Source of the DNA: Apoderus coryli
Taxonomy: Eukaryota > Arthropoda > Insecta > Coleoptera > Attelabidae
Direction of reading: 5' to 3'
Assembly: GCA_911728435.2 (NCBI GenBank)
Contig: OU452200.1
Location: 34,487,715-34,551,714 of the forward strand
DNA: 64,000 nt
Shown here: piece after piece, positions 11,701 through 24,920 of the stretch
How positions within the stretch are numbered: position 1 is the stretch's first letter
Layout of the letters: each line of letters begins with the position of its first letter
Translations under genes and position numbers: made by a program
The notes under the pieces: generated by a model
Seen by the model: the letters and a program-made list of their open reading frames with translations, nothing else
Database searches by the model: none
What the model was told of the DNA's origin: nothing

Positions 11701-12563
11701 TTTCAAATTTAATCATTTTCTGTTTTCACTAACATTAACATAGTGTTTCGGGTTCGTAAATCAAAAATACACCAACTCCAATTTCACACACTGCAATTTA
11801 TTCACTTTCAAACAATACAACTATTAATAATTGCCTTAACAAGCTTTTCTGTCATCATCAAATTCAATTCTCAAATTATATTAAATATGTAAACATACGC
11901 GTATCAAAACTACACTAATAGAAAATTCTGGAATCTATAAAAAATCCTGCATTTCACTATAGTCCAAGTCCACACGTTCGTTGATTTTTCCATGTTGAGA
12001 AAATGCTATTATTAGGACATTATAGGCATTGTGGCAAGATGTTGAAGGTCTGCATTTATAAATTTGTCAAAATATGATGCAGTCGACATTGTTCTTGGCA
12101 TGTTTGGTTTCCATATTGGCATTTGCAGTAATGATAATATGTTTGCTGCTACCTTAAATATAATAGTAAAAAATTTAAAAAATACATTTTTAAAATTGAC
12201 TCAACGTACGTACGTAGGTATTTGAAAGCATTCTCTGTTTTCAAGTTCCGTATCTCGACACTTGCATCCAAAATTCATCTAAATTTTTGTTCTCTACCGA
12301 AATTTGTCGCAACAAATTTTACAGCATGTCAGCATGATTCTTTGTAACAAACACTGGTAGGAGCCCTCTTTTAGAACAAACGATGTTGAAGATGACTATA
12401 AAGCTGATGTTTTACCTAAGTAGATCTAAAAACTAAATAGTAGATTAAATTACAATAAATATTTAAAATTTGAATAAAAGAAGTCGACTCTACGATACAA
12501 GCAAACAACTTTCAAACATTCTCGATAGTAGCTTTTTCTATTTTTTTATACCTAATACTAATC
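11701..12563. other. AT-rich spacer
   Basis: Nothing recognisable. The satellite array begins at the right edge. Confidence 0.3.
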
Positions 12564-14635
12564 ACAACGAAATTACCTACGAATATTGAACTGCATTAGT
12601 TAAGCCGGGTTAAGAAAATGTTCAAGGGATTTAAAAATATCTAGATTCAACATATTCCAGCTAATCCTAATCACATCTCCATTGTCCCCCTTTTTAAGAA
12701 TCTCAGACAATTTACTTATCGCAGTAAAATTAGACTAGCGTGATATCGCTGTTGATGACCTAATCTCTGACAGTGAAAGAGTATTATAGCTGCCAGCAAC
12801 ATCATGTTTCTTGGACGTTTATATGTGGACAACGCCCTTTGGTTGTAAAGGTTCGTATCACCGACCACCACTTCCATTACATTCTCGCTAGAAACTGTAT
12901 TTACTCTAACCACGTTAAAGACCTTCCGATATCAAACTCGAAATTCCCTACGAATATTGAACTTCGTTAAATCCGTTAGAAAGTGTCGGGGAATAGTCAA
13001 GATAATACTAATCACATCGTTATTATTCTCTTTTTAAGAGAATCAAAGCTGTATATTGGAATTTCCTCATCACTGCAAGATTAGATTAGGATGACATGCC
13101 TATCCCCTAATAATCCCCACTATGAAAGAGTATTATTAAAGCTGCCAGCGGCATAATGTTTTTTGGAAGTTTATATGTGGACAACGCCCTTTGGTTGGAA
13201 AGGTTCGCATCACGGACCACCACTTCCATTACCTTTTCGCTAGAAACTGTATTTACTCTTAACACGTTAATGACCTTGCGATATCAAATTCGAAATACCC
13301 TACGAATGTTGACCTTCGTTAAGCCTGTTAGAAACGGTCGGAGAGTAGTCAAGATAATACCAATCACATCGCTATTTATTCTCTTTTTAAGAGAATCAAA
13401 ACTGAATTTGGAATTTCCTCATCACTGGAAGATGAGATTCGGATGACATGCCTGTAAGCCTAAATCCCCACTGTGAAAGAGTATTATTAAAGCTGCCAGC
13501 GGCATAATGTTTTTTGGAAGTTTATATGTGAACAACACCCTTTGGTTGTAAAGGTTCGTATCACGGACCACCACTTCCATTACCTTTTCGCTAGAAACTG
13601 TATTTACTCTTAACACGTTAATGACCTTGCGATATCAAATTCGAAATACCCTACGAATGTTGACATGCCTGTAAGCCTAAATCCCCACTGTGAAAGAGTA
13701 TTATTATAGCTGCCAGCGGCAAAATGTTTTTTGGAAGTTTATGTGGACAACGCCCTTTGTTGGAAAGGTTCGCATCACGGACCACCACTTCCATTACCTT
13801 TTCGCTAGAAACTGTATTTACTCTTAACACGTTAATGACCTTGCGATATCAAATTCGAAATACCCTACGAATGTTGACCTTCGTTAAGCCTGTTAGAAAC
13901 GGTCGGAGAGTAGTCAAGATAATACCAATCACATCGCTATTTATTCTCTTTTTAAGAGAATCAAAACTGAATTTGGAATTTCCTCATCACTGGAAGATGA
14001 GATTAGGATGACATGCCTGTAAGCCTAAATCCCCACTGTGAAAGAGTATTATTAAAGCTGCCAGCGGCATAATGTTTTTTGGAAGTTTATATGTGGACAA
14101 CGCCCTTTGGTTGGAAAGGTTCGCATCACGGACCACCACTTCCATTACCTTTTCGCTAGAAACTGTATTTACTCTTAACACGTTAATGACCTTGCGATAT
14201 CAAATTCGAAATACCCTACGAATGTTGACCTTCGTTAAGCCTGTTAGAAACTGTCGGAGAGTAGTCAAGATAATACCAATCACATCGCTATTATTCTCTT
14301 TTTAAGAGAATCAAAACTGAATTTGGAATTTCCTCATCACTGGAAGATTAGATTAGGATGACATGCCTGTAAGCCTAAATCCCCACTGTGGAAGAGTATT
14401 ATTATAGCTGCCAGCGACATAATGTTTTTGGAAGTTTATGTGTGGACAACGCCCTTTGGTTGGAAAGGTTCGCATCACCTACCACTACCTCCAATACATT
14501 ATTGCTAGAAACTTTATTTACTCTTAACAGGTTAATGACCTTGCGATATCAAACTCGAAATTCCCTACGAATGTTAACTTTGTTAAGCCAGTTAGAAAGT
14601 GACCTTCCCTACGAATGTTGAACTGCGTAAGTATG
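12564..14635. repeat. Tandem satellite array, ~350-bp unit, about six units
   Basis: The word GCTGCCAGC recurs at 12789, 13141, 13492, 13709, 14057 and 14407, giving spacings of 352, 351, 217, 348 and 350 bp. One unit (13492-13708) is shortened. Each full unit contains the same order of words: ATGTTTTTTGGAAG, GACCACCACTTCCATTA, TAGAAACTGTATTTACTC, CTACGAATGTTGA and a TTAAGAG-type palindrome (CTCTTTTTAAGAGAATC). The central units are nearly identical, whereas the first and last are diverged, as expected if homogenisation works from the middle outward. Short open frames repeat with the unit and are not considered genes. Confidence 0.92.
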
Positions 14636-15099
14636 TCGCAAATTCAACAGGGATTTGTGGCTTATTTCGACAACAGAACCGTGTCTAGTGAGCACGGGTT
14701 ATACATAATATTAGCCCTACAAACCGCGTTTAGTTACTTGTATTTTTAAGGCACTATCAAAATATCCTCTTAAATAAAGCGTGTTCTATTTAAAAAAACA
14801 TAACCTTGATAATATGATGTATCTCTTTTTTCGCCCGCCTCGTATAATACGTGCGATGTTTTGCCGTGTTATAGTAGTACATACGACCCCATTGAAGAAA
14901 AGATCAAATAATTTGGTATAGTTTTGATACAGTAAACCGAGTCTTGTATCTTGTATTTTGTATTATGGAAACCTATAAAAACGAGATATTTATTTATTAA
15001 TTTCAATTATTATTATTAATACATATGGACCTATGAAAATTAATAATTATTCTGCTTACCTGAATTTCTCCCATTCTTAAATTCTCTTAAAATGAATAA

Positions 15100-15315
15100 A
15101 TGAAAATAATGAACATGAGTATTTTGTACTTGCTGATAGCGGTACTACCAATTATTTTAGCTCAGGGTGATGTATTCACGGATACAAACTATAAGCATTA
15201 CACGCCCGTACAAGTTATCTTCAGTTCAAACAGTCTGCAAACTATAGCAGCCGCAACCAGAACAAAAAGGGTACTCCAAATTTTCTGTTCTAGAAAGAGC
15301 TCTAAAACAATATAA
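15100..15315 (+). CDS. Possible small secreted protein or first exon
   Basis: A 71-codon frame starts MKIMNMSILYLLIAVLPIIL followed by AQGDVF. This is a good signal-peptide pattern (hydrophobic core then Ala-Gln-Gly) with a probable cleavage site after about residue 21. The rest is short, basic at the end and without recognised motif. It lies between the satellite array and the BEL element, with no visible partner exon. It may be an orphan exon whose gene was broken by the insertions, or chance. Confidence 0.3.
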   Translation: MKIMNMSILYLLIAVLPIILAQGDVFTDTNYKHYTPVQVIFSSNSLQTIAAATRTKRVLQIFCSRKSSKTI

Positions 15316-15655
15316 CATCTTTAGTGTTTTTATATAGTCGGTTAAAATCATATTCAATTCTACCTATTAATCTCAACGGTTGAGGATTTTCTTCATTAAA
15401 GGAGTCGTATGTTTGATTGGAATTGATATTCACTATAAGATCTAAGTATAATCAAAGATTAATCTACACAAATTAATCTTTGGTATAATGTAGATAGCAT
15501 TAGTAAAAATTAGGTAAGTATGTAGCTGAAATACAAAAAATATGGAAGGAAAAATACTTACGCATTCTTGGTGGCGAACTGAATCCAGATCAAAGACCAG
15601 AAATTATTACCCACTGACTTACTAAATATATTCCCAAACTGGTTTTCAAACACTT

Positions 15656-16167
15656 TGTTACTTCCGCACCGCGCCTTGTATATATCATGTAGTTTTAAGC
15701 TATTATTTAATTCTGAAATAACGTTCTTTATATTATTTTTGGGATTGGGTTTACTATTCTAAGCGTAAATCAAAGCAAGATAATTCTCTTGATTGATCTA
15801 AAATATTTCTTTAATGTTTTCTAATTGTTCAGGTAATTTCTGCTATTTCTGTTTGTGATTATTTATACTGGAAATTGGTATCTAAGTCGAGCCCTTCCGA
15901 GAAGAGCCGACGCGCGTTCTTAAAAACAATGCATTCAAATCCGTACCGCCGTGGTGTATACACTATATTAACAATAAAATAAAATTCGTTTAAAACTCGA
16001 GTACTAACTTTTAGTGATTCAAACAAAGTGGGTATTTTTGGTGAATTGGGTTACTGGATTGAGGGTGGCTGCAGCCCCAAGCGGAGAGTGGCCCCAGGAA
16101 GGTAAGCCTTTTTCCAGTTCGTTTAAAATCTAATTAAAATTCAAAATAACGCATCAGTCCGTTATCA
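15656..16167 (+). repeat. BEL 5' LTR
   Basis: 512 bp, TG...CA ended, directly repeated at 21899-22410. It should hold the promoter and R region for the element's transcript. Confidence 0.95.
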
Positions 16168-16680
16168 TTTGGTCCTTTATCGAGCCGGATATTATTCAAT
16201 ATTTTGCTTTGGTTTACAGATTCTGTTCAATTTTCACGAAATTAATATACAAGTTTTAGAGGAAAAATATTTCTAAGTTCCTATCGCGGAACGAGCAAAA
16301 TAGTGTTTTTTGCCTATGTTTCTTATCTCGGTGCGCTCTTTACTTGTATATTAATAGCTACGGTATAGTAAAGAATTATAAATTTACACTTTATTATTAA
16401 TTCAAATATTGGAAATTATTCTTAATACTAATTAAAATTTTTAAACAAAATTTAGAACTTTGCTATTTTTAGTGATTTGGATAATTCAATTACGTACAAT
16501 TGTTTCTTTGTCCAAATTTACTTGGGTGTAAGTTTTTCCACATTACACATTCACTTTTAACTGCATATATATACAGGGTGCATTTATAAAATTATCAATA
16601 ATTTTAAATTTAAGATTATTATTTTTTGTTGTAATTTGATTTTCTTATTCAGGTGTAAGTTAAATTTTGTTTTCGGCATA

Positions 16681-19600
16681 ATGTCTAAATTTAATATTCA
16701 ACAAGTTATTGCTTTACGTCAGCTTCAGATCGATGATCTCGAAGAAATTCACAATTTAGCTCAGGCTGCGATCACAGATCAAAGTGTGCATGTACGATTT
16801 AAACTTAAATATGATATGTTAAACAATATTTATGCTGAATTTCTCGCTTTACATAACGAAATTGTCTCAATTATTGCGATTTCGGATAAACCCGATTATT
16901 CTAGGGAGAAGGCTGTTAAATCAGAGTTTCTTGATATGTATTTTACAATAAAAACAATATATACAAATATTTTTACAATTCATGAAAGTCCTGTCGCAGT
17001 CCAATCTGTTGCACAAAAATCAAATGTTAAGTTACCAGAACTTTCCTTACCCACATTTAGTGGAAGCTATTCGGAATGGCCTACATTCATTGATATTTTT
17101 AACAGCCTTATCCATTATAATGACAGCTTAACTAAAGTTGAAAAATTTCAATATCTAGTTGGTTCATTGAGATCTCATGCTTACAAAACTTTGGAAAAAA
17201 TCAAGATTCGTGACGAAAATTATGAGTATGCTTTAACTAAACTTACAAATAAATACAAAAATGTTCGTGTCTTAGCGAATAGTTGTTGGCATGAGATATG
17301 TAATGCACCAAGGATGAATGGTGAGTCTGCGGTTGGATTATCCAATTTATTAGAAATCTTTTCGGAAAATATTGCTTCTCTAAAAAATCTCGAATTACCC
17401 GTTGACGAATGGGACTTTGTTTTGTACCATATTTTAATTCAAAAATTGGATTCTTCTACTCTGAAGAGATTTGAGTTATTGGATGGTTCAGCAGACATTC
17501 CTTCTTTCAATTCGTTAAAGAAATTTCTTGAAAAACAGTGCAATGGCCTTGAATCCGTTGCATCCGCATTGGGAAGACCCATTTACGGTGCGCCTTCGAG
17601 TTCTGGTTCCCCAAGTAAACCTCAAGTTTCTTCAGAAATTAAATTTAAAAGTCGTAAGTCATCTTTTTTCGCCCAATCGAACAATGAATTAGAGAAGAGT
17701 AGTTGTTCGTACTGTAAGGATTCTCATTCTATTTACAAGTGTTCTTCATTTCAACGTAAATCTCCTTCGGAACGTTTCCAGATTGCCAAAGACAATAATT
17801 GGTGTGTTAACTGTCTGAATTCAAATCACCGTTTGAATTCATGCAGTTCCAAACACGTTTGTCGTATCTGCAACAAAACCCACCATACTTTATTACATTT
17901 TACACGTGAAAATTCAAATTTTTCCAACCAAACACATTCGGTTACTTCAGAGGCGGTAGCTCCTAATCAGAATGTTAATAATATGGACCTGTCATTACCA
18001 AGTTCTTCAGCTCAGACTTTCACTAATGTGTTACCCTCGAATTCAACAGTCCTTCTGGCAACGGCGCAGATAGAAATTAAAGATGTTCATGGCAACTTTC
18101 AAAAAGTGCGCACGTTGATAGATAGCGGCTCCCAAAGTAATATAATCACCAAAGGTTGTGTGCAGAGGTTAGGGTTGAGAAGTACAAAGCTTTCTATGTC
18201 TCTTTGTGGTTTAGGTGAGACTGTCTCAACTATATCAGGTGGTGTTGAGTGTTTAATACGACCATCAAATCAGATCTCTCCCGTATTTACATTTGATGCA
18301 GTTGTGATACAAAAAATATCATCAAATATTCCAAGCATGTCGATTGCATCAAACTCTTGGACTCACGTGAGTAATCTTCAACTAGCGGATCCCGAGTTTT
18401 ACAAATCTGGTTCAATAGACTTATTGTTAGGAGCAGATTTATTTCCATTAATTCTTCGAGATGGTCATATAATGAGGGACCATGACGGACCTTCTGCCAT
18501 TAACACTGCCTTTGGTTGGATTTTAATGGGCAAAATAAAGTCCGAAGTACCTCAGTCTATAAATTCGTTTTTTGTTTCTATCGATAATAATTTGGATTAT
18601 ACATTAAAGCGCTTTTGGGAATTGGAGGAGGTTCCTAAATGTGACTCAAACTCCTTATCTCCTGATGAGATAGAATGCGAGAATCACTTTCAAGAATCTT
18701 ATTGTCGTAATTTATCAGGTCGCTATTCAGTGGCCCTCCCATTCAAGGGTCCTGAGCCAGTTTTCTCTGCTTCACGAGACCTGGCTCTGCGACGATTCTT
18801 TTCATTGGAACGCAGATTACTTCGCGACCAATCATTGTACAAGGCGTACTGTGACTTCATGCAAGATTACTTAGACTCTGGACATATGAGTCCAGTGTCA
18901 CCGCCAGGGGAGCAGAGTGGCAAATATTTCTACATTCCTCACCATTCTGTCATTAACCCAAATAGTTCAACGACACGACTGCGTGTGGTGTTTGACGCGT
19001 CTGCTAAAACTTTGGAAAATAACTCGCTAAATAACTCGCTTTTGGTAGGCGCTAAACTTCAAAAGGACATTGTAAATTTGCTGATGCAATTTCGTGTATA
19101 TCCTATTGTTTTTACGGCTGATATAAGACAGATGTATCGGCAAATAAATATCCATCCCAACCATAGAGATTATCAGCGAATACTTTGGAGATTTTCGCCT
19201 CATTTTCCAATTCAAGATTTTCAATTAAATACTGTTACTTATGGGGTCTCCTCAGCACCTTTTCTTGCGCTACGTACGTTAGCTCAACTTTCAAAAGATG
19301 AGAATAATACCTACCCACTAGCAGCTAAAGTTATATCATCTGATGTTTATGTCGATGATATTGTTACAGGTTGTTCCACTCTAAATCAGGCAATGGAAAT
19401 AAAAAATCAATTGATAAATCTATTATACAAGGGTGGTTTTGAATTACGAAAGTGGGCAAGTAATAATCGTGAATTTTTAGAAACTATTCCGGAATCACAT
19501 CAACAATTGCAGCCTTTCAATTTTCATTCTGATGATGATCAAACGATCAAAATATTGGGCCTTAAGTGGTCACCAGTTAATGATGACTTCTCTTACAAAA

Positions 19601-21866
19601 TTGAGCCTCTTAATCCAAGTTGCACAAAAAGAATAATTTTGTCGCAAGTAGCTCGAATATTCGATCCGCTAGGATTTCTATCGCCAGTTACGTTCGCTCT
19701 AAAATTCCTTATTCAGTATCTATGGACATTGGGTCTTGAATGGGATGCTAATCCTCCGCCTGAAGTTTACAACATATGGGAAAAATATAGGATTGAATTA
19801 CCTGCGATAGAGAACCTTCAAGTTTCTCGGAATATTGTTTCCTTATCATTTGTTTCTTGTGAATTGCATGGGTTTTGCGATAGCTCGGAAAAGGGCTACG
19901 CAGCTATAGCTTATTTTCGCTTTGTGCTCTGTGATAAAACCTATGCAGTAAAATTAATTTGTGCCAAATCCAAAGTGGCGCCCCTTAAAAGGGTTTCATT
20001 GCCACGACTGGAACTGTGTGCTGCTGTACTTCTTAGTGATTTAATTGGATGTATTTTAAAGTCATATTCTACGTTATCTATAAGCAATATATTCGCTTGG
20101 AGTGATTCTTCAGTAGCTTTAACTTGGATCAAATCTTCGCCTCACAAATGGAAATGCTTTGTAAGCAATCGGGTGAGTCACATTCAAGACATCCTTCCTC
20201 CCAATTCTTGGCATCATGTACGATCCTCAGAGAATCCTGCAGATTGTGCTTCAAGAGGCATAATGCCCTCTGAGTTAATAGGTGGCATGGTCCTCCTTGG
20301 CTTCAGATACCTCAGGAAAAATGGCCATCGGAAACCGGTTTTCAAGGTGACTTTGTTCAAATTTCAGGAGAGGAGCGCAAAATTGTGTTAGCTTCTTTCA
20401 CGTCAGTGGAATGTCTTGACATCCTGCTTGACAAATTTTCTTCCATTTCAAAAATTAAACGAATAATTGCCTATAGTTTGCGATTTTCTTATAATCTGCG
20501 TAATCAGAACAAGAAAACTTCTTGTTTTTCATCAGCTGAACTTCATCAAGCATTGTTAGTGATTTTAAAACGAGTGCAGCATGTTTGTTTTGAGGATCTG
20601 ATTGAAAATATTATTAAAGGTAAGCGCATTCCTCGCAGCCTTCGAAAACTGAATCCGTTTATTTGCGAGAGGGATGGTATTCTCAGGGTAGGCGGTCGTC
20701 TTCATCAGTCAGGACTTTTATATGATAAAAAATACCCCGCTCTATTACCTAGCAAACATAGACTAACCACTCTGATCATTGAGGATGTTCATCGTGAAAA
20801 CCTCCATCCTGGTGCTCAGACACTCCAATTTCTATTAGCTCAAAATTTCTGGATATTATGTCCAAAACGTGCTATTCGTCACGTCATTTCTAAATGTTTT
20901 CGCTGCTTTCGTGCTAAACCGATTCCATTTCAACCCCCTATGGGTAACTTACCCCCTGTAAGGGTCAATCAAGTAAAGGCTTTTCAATGTGTAGGTGTCG
21001 ACTTCGCTGGACCTTTCAATATTACGCTAGGAAAGCATAGAGGAATAAAATGTCAGAAAGCGTACGTCTGCTTATTCGTTTGTATGGCAACAAAGGCGTT
21101 ACATCTTGAGTTAGCCTCAGAGTTGACTTCCGATTGTGTTTTGGCTGCTCTAAGACGTCTGGTATCACGTCGTGGTCGCTGTACGCATTTATACTCGGAT
21201 TGCGGGACTAATTTCATTGGTGCAAGTCGTGAGCTCGTAAATCTAATGAGATGTGCTTCAGAATCAGAAAAAATCTCGTGGTCTTTCAATCCCCCTGCTG
21301 CACCACATTTCGGTGGATTGTGGGAGGCCGGTGTAAAATCAGTAAAAACACATTTGTTTCGCGTAATAGGATCTCAAATATTGACTTTCGAAGAATTTTA
21401 TACTGTCCTTGTCCAAATTGAAGCCATACTGAACTCGCGACCTTTGTGTCCAACAAGCTCCGATCCCAAAGACGTTTCTGTCCTGACACCAGGGCACTTT
21501 CTTATACTGGAGCCAGTTTCCTCAATACCAGACCCAGATCTGTCTCATATTTCTTTGACCCGTGTATCCCGTTGGCAACTCCTTCAGCGATTGCAACAGG
21601 ATTTTTGGCGCCGTTGGAAAATGGAATATTTGCATACTTTGCAGCAAAGACAAAAGTGGTTGCAACCTGAGGGTTGTCTTCCTAATGTGGGCGACTTAAT
21701 AATTATTAAGGATGATCAGTTGCCTCCATTGAAATGGAAATTAGGCAGAATTGATAAGTTACATCCGGGCTCTGATGGAGTTTCCCGAGTGGCCACTATT
21801 AGGACCACTGCTGGCATCTTGCAAAGGCCATTAGTTAAAATGTGTCCTTTGCCTTATTCTCAGTAA
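16681..21866 (+). pseudogene. BEL/Pao gag-pol polyprotein, one frameshift
   Basis: The likely start is MSKFNIQQV at 16681. Order of parts: Gag-like helical region; three Cys/His knuckles (about 17702-17910, CSYCKDSHSIYKC and two more); aspartic protease (LIDSGSQSN, about 18115); reverse transcriptase (FTADIRQMYRQI about 19110, YVDDIVTG about 19350); RNase H (HGFCDSSEKGYAAIA about 19868, AWSDSSVALTWIK about 20094); integrase with its zinc-binding segment (about 20790-20900); and the catalytic D, D, E contexts GVDFAGPF (about 21000), SDCGTNFIG (about 21198) and FGGLWEAGV (about 21310). A DUF5641-like tail follows. Between about 20270 and 20285 the frame shifts; the first frame then runs to a stop at 20391, while the second carries the integrase. 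The break probably prevents integrase production. Confidence 0.93.
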
Positions 21867-21898
21867 AATGCATATTATGCATTTTAGGTAGGCGGTAA

Positions 21899-22410
21899 TG
21901 TTACTTCCGCACCGCGCCTTGTATATATCATGTAGTTTTAAGCTATTATTTAATTCTGAAATAACGTTCTTTATATTATTTTTGGGATTGGGTTTACTAT
22001 TCTAAGCGTAAATCAAAGCAAGATAATTCTCTTGATTGATCTAAAATATTTCTTTAATGTTTTCTAATTGTTCAGGTAATTTCTGCTATTTCTGTTTGTG
22101 ATTATTTATACTGGAAATTGGTATCTAAGTCGAGCCCTTCCGAGAAGAGCCGACGCGCGTTCTTAAAAACAATGCATTCAAATCCGTACCGCCGTGGTGT
22201 ATACACTATATTAACAATAAAATAAAATTCGTTTAAAACTCGAGTACTAACTTTTAGTGATTCAAACAAAGTGGGTATTTTTGGTGAATTGGGTTACTGG
22301 ATTGAGGGTGGCTGCAGCCCCAAGCGGAGAGTGGCCCCAGGAAGGTAAGCCTTTTTCCAGTTCGTTTAAAATCTAATTAAAATTCAAAATAACGCATCAG
22401 TCCGTTATCA
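21899..22410 (+). repeat. BEL 3' LTR
   Basis: Direct repeat of 15656-16167, same length, apparently identical by eye. Confidence 0.95.
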
Positions 22411-23714
22411 CACTTTTTTACCTAAAAACTTAATTTAAACCAAATAATTTTCGACGAACATTAAACTAACGCATCTGTCAAATTAAAAAAAAGGACGCGG
22501 AAAATTAATCTAGTCGACTATGAAAATTTAAACTAGGAACACCAACTATGCAGCCAAAATGTTCCCAATTGTAATTATTAAAAATATCGAAATAATAATT
22601 AAAATCAAATTAGAATAGAAGTCAAAAAAAATAGAAATACTAAAACGTCGTTGAATTCAAATATAATTAAAATTTTAGAAATTCGACATTGCACAGAAAC
22701 CATATAGCAATGTTTTTACACCAATCAGGTCACGATTTCAGCATACCGACATTTTAGAATGGTCGTCTTTTTCTCTCGCGTGCAGTTATAGACAACGTTG
22801 CCAGCCGTCACATATTTATCAGATGCTACTTATTTTTAATTAATTTCAAAATGGTTTCAGCATAATTTAAATATATTTGTTAAATGTCATTTTGCTTGAT
22901 CTGAATTCGCCATATTTATTAACTTAGTTTTAACGATATCCATTATATAAAAGTGTCTATGACATCATTATTTAGACCATCACATAACTTTTAATCGTCA
23001 TAGTCGCAACAGTGTGTAAAATAAGAAATAAATACATACAAAATATTCTAAATTCTAGCTCATATCTAATGCCCGTTTGAATCACATACAGTTTAAGTAG
23101 AGAATAGTTAAGAATCGGCTAAATTTTAAGTATTATACCATTGTTAAATACACAGGTATTACACTGACACATAATTTGAAAGCGGGCCAGCGGCAACACT
23201 GATTGAACAAAATTTGAATGTCAAATGCCAACCGCCAAGTGTTTGCAAAATTAAATATTTTAAGATTTAAGGCAGGCCACACATCAAGGAAACATGAAAT
23301 GTGAAACGAGAAACATAATAATATATAATTTCATAAAATAAATACACACTGCCGTAAATGAGAATACGCACATGAGCGAAATGTGTTTCATGTGACGTCA
23401 TAGCGAAGCAAATCCTGTAGAAACATGTTTACATGAAATAGGTTCTGTTCTATATTTTTGTTTCTTGTTTCCCGTTATTGCGTTGCCGGCAATATTTGAT
23501 CAGTTTCAAAATGAAAGACGACGAAGAATTTACACTATATTCTAAAAATCGAGTTAAAAGTTTAAAAGTAAAACTGATAAGTTAAATTATTGTTTTATGT
23601 ATAAATTTTAATTATCATACCGCCTCAGCCCGCTAAGCGGAGCAATGTTTAAATTTTAGTAGATTTTTAGTAGAATTTTAAAAAAAATCTAACTATTCAG
23701 GAGATCGACACAAC
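22411..23714. other. Unassigned sequence between BEL and the P-like element
   Basis: No gene is recognised. A 24-codon frame at 23511-23585 (MKDDEEFTLYSKN) is too short to interpret. A(A/T)CATGAAAT words recur on both sides of about 23300-23440 and may mark a decayed repeat. Confidence 0.3.
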
Positions 23715-24258
23715 CATAGAAATCTTATATTATATATGTACTCTAGAATGCTAATTAAATCCAGCCGAATACCAAAAAGTGTAACGGGTATGCAGAGTTT
23801 TCTCGAACTACGCATGCTCCTCAGTCACTTATTTTCAGTACAGAGCTGCCATATTTAAAACTATTTTGTCGTTCGCCTTACAGAATTTATGCGACATATC
23901 TGTTTTATAAATAAATCCATATGTTGCGTCATACGAAACTGCTTGACAAAATCAAATAATTCAATGTTATCGGTAAAATTGTAATACTGTTTAGTTTTCA
24001 GCAATATGAACGAAACATTTTTTTCCAAATCTTATTAAATTTAGGAGATTTCGCAACAGCGTCTATTTTCGCAAATGACGTTTCTCGTAGTGGGAATATC
24101 TGTCAGAGTCGGCTTCACAACAATTCAGATAGGTTTTATAATTGAATTATGGGTTTATGCGTGGTATATTTTAATTGTTGATAGATATACCTATTTGTGA
24201 TTAAAATTGTTTTTAATATTTGTTATTTTGGTTTGGTAGTTTGTTTATTTAACAAACA

Positions 24259-24605
24259 ATGAGGTGTATAGTGTTGTGGTGTAAAAATGAAAGTATCATT
24301 CCTGGTATTAAATATTTTCAGTAAGTTATTGTTTCGGGTTTCTAACAGTCTCAGTTTGAGTCAATATGATACCATTGACATGATACTCATTTTTAGCTTC
24401 ACAAAAAAAAGACATGATGTTTGGATGCGGGCATTGGGATCCTAGTACAGAAAATGTATGTGATGGGAATGTCATATGCAGTAAGCATTTCGCTGCAGAA
24501 GATATCATTTGTAGAGAAGACGGCAAGAGGATCACCCTCGTACCCGATGCAGTTCCCAAACTTTTGTTGAAAAGAAGAGATTATGTAAATGAGAGTGGAA
24601 GTTAA
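24259..24605 (+). pseudogene. THAP domain of the P-like transposase, frameshifted
   Basis: Exon 1 is 24259-24320 (MRCIVLWCKNESIIPGIKYF) with a GTAAG donor at 24321; exon 2 begins at 24397 after TTTTTAG. The join continues with the KYFHFTKKRHDVWMRALG pattern expected of a THAP domain. A +1 shift is then needed just after 24440 to reach the ICSKHF segment (about 24475) and the AVPKLLL tail (about 24550) before the stop at 24605. The C2CH zinc ligands (MRC, LWC, ICS, KHF) are all present. THAP domains give sequence-specific DNA binding in P transposases. The frame break makes this copy non-functional. Confidence 0.8.
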
Positions 24606-24728
24606 ATTCTTAATCGTTTGATATCAAGACACTGTTTACTTAAAAGCAGTCAGTCAAAAATGCATGATATGTATGTCAAGAATATATTTCCTACGTTGTG
24701 TAGGTATACAAAGTTCGTTTGAATTCTG

Positions 24729-24920
24729 TTGTTAAACTGGAATATACTTAATTATAGAATCCTCCATGAAATTGCTGAGAATAAAAGTTCTACCAACCAT
24801 GTTTTGTCACAAAATACTATTGCGAGTAGTACGGATGATATGGAAGTGGTTTACATGGACACGGAAAATATTCGTGAAATCACTGTTTCTTGCACCCCTT
24901 CTTTGAAGGCTGTAGAGAGG
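24729..24920 (+). pseudogene. Possible further exon inside the P-like element
   Basis: An open frame of about 60 codons (HEIAENKSSTNHVLSQNT ... SLKAVER) follows a pyrimidine-rich tract and is followed by GTAAGAGG at about 24920. It could be the exon after the THAP domain, since acidic, Ser/Thr-rich linkers are usual there. No homology is recognised. Confidence 0.35.

Larger units (their letters stand above)
15656..22410 (+). mobile_element. BEL/Pao LTR retrotransposon, nearly intact
   Basis: Two 512-bp LTRs (15656-16167 and 21899-22410) begin TGTTACTTCC and end GTTATCA. I see no difference between them by eye, implying recent insertion. The target duplication is CACTT (15651-15655 and 22411-22415). 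A primer-binding region follows the left LTR (from about 16168, TTTGGTCCTTTATCGAGCC). A purine-rich run (AGGTAGGCGG) precedes the right LTR. The internal gag-pol is complete in domain order but has one frameshift. Confidence 0.96.

Noticed and set aside
13156..14305. Repeated open frames of 77-96 codons on both strands
   Set aside because: They recur with the satellite unit and reflect its sequence, not selection for a protein.
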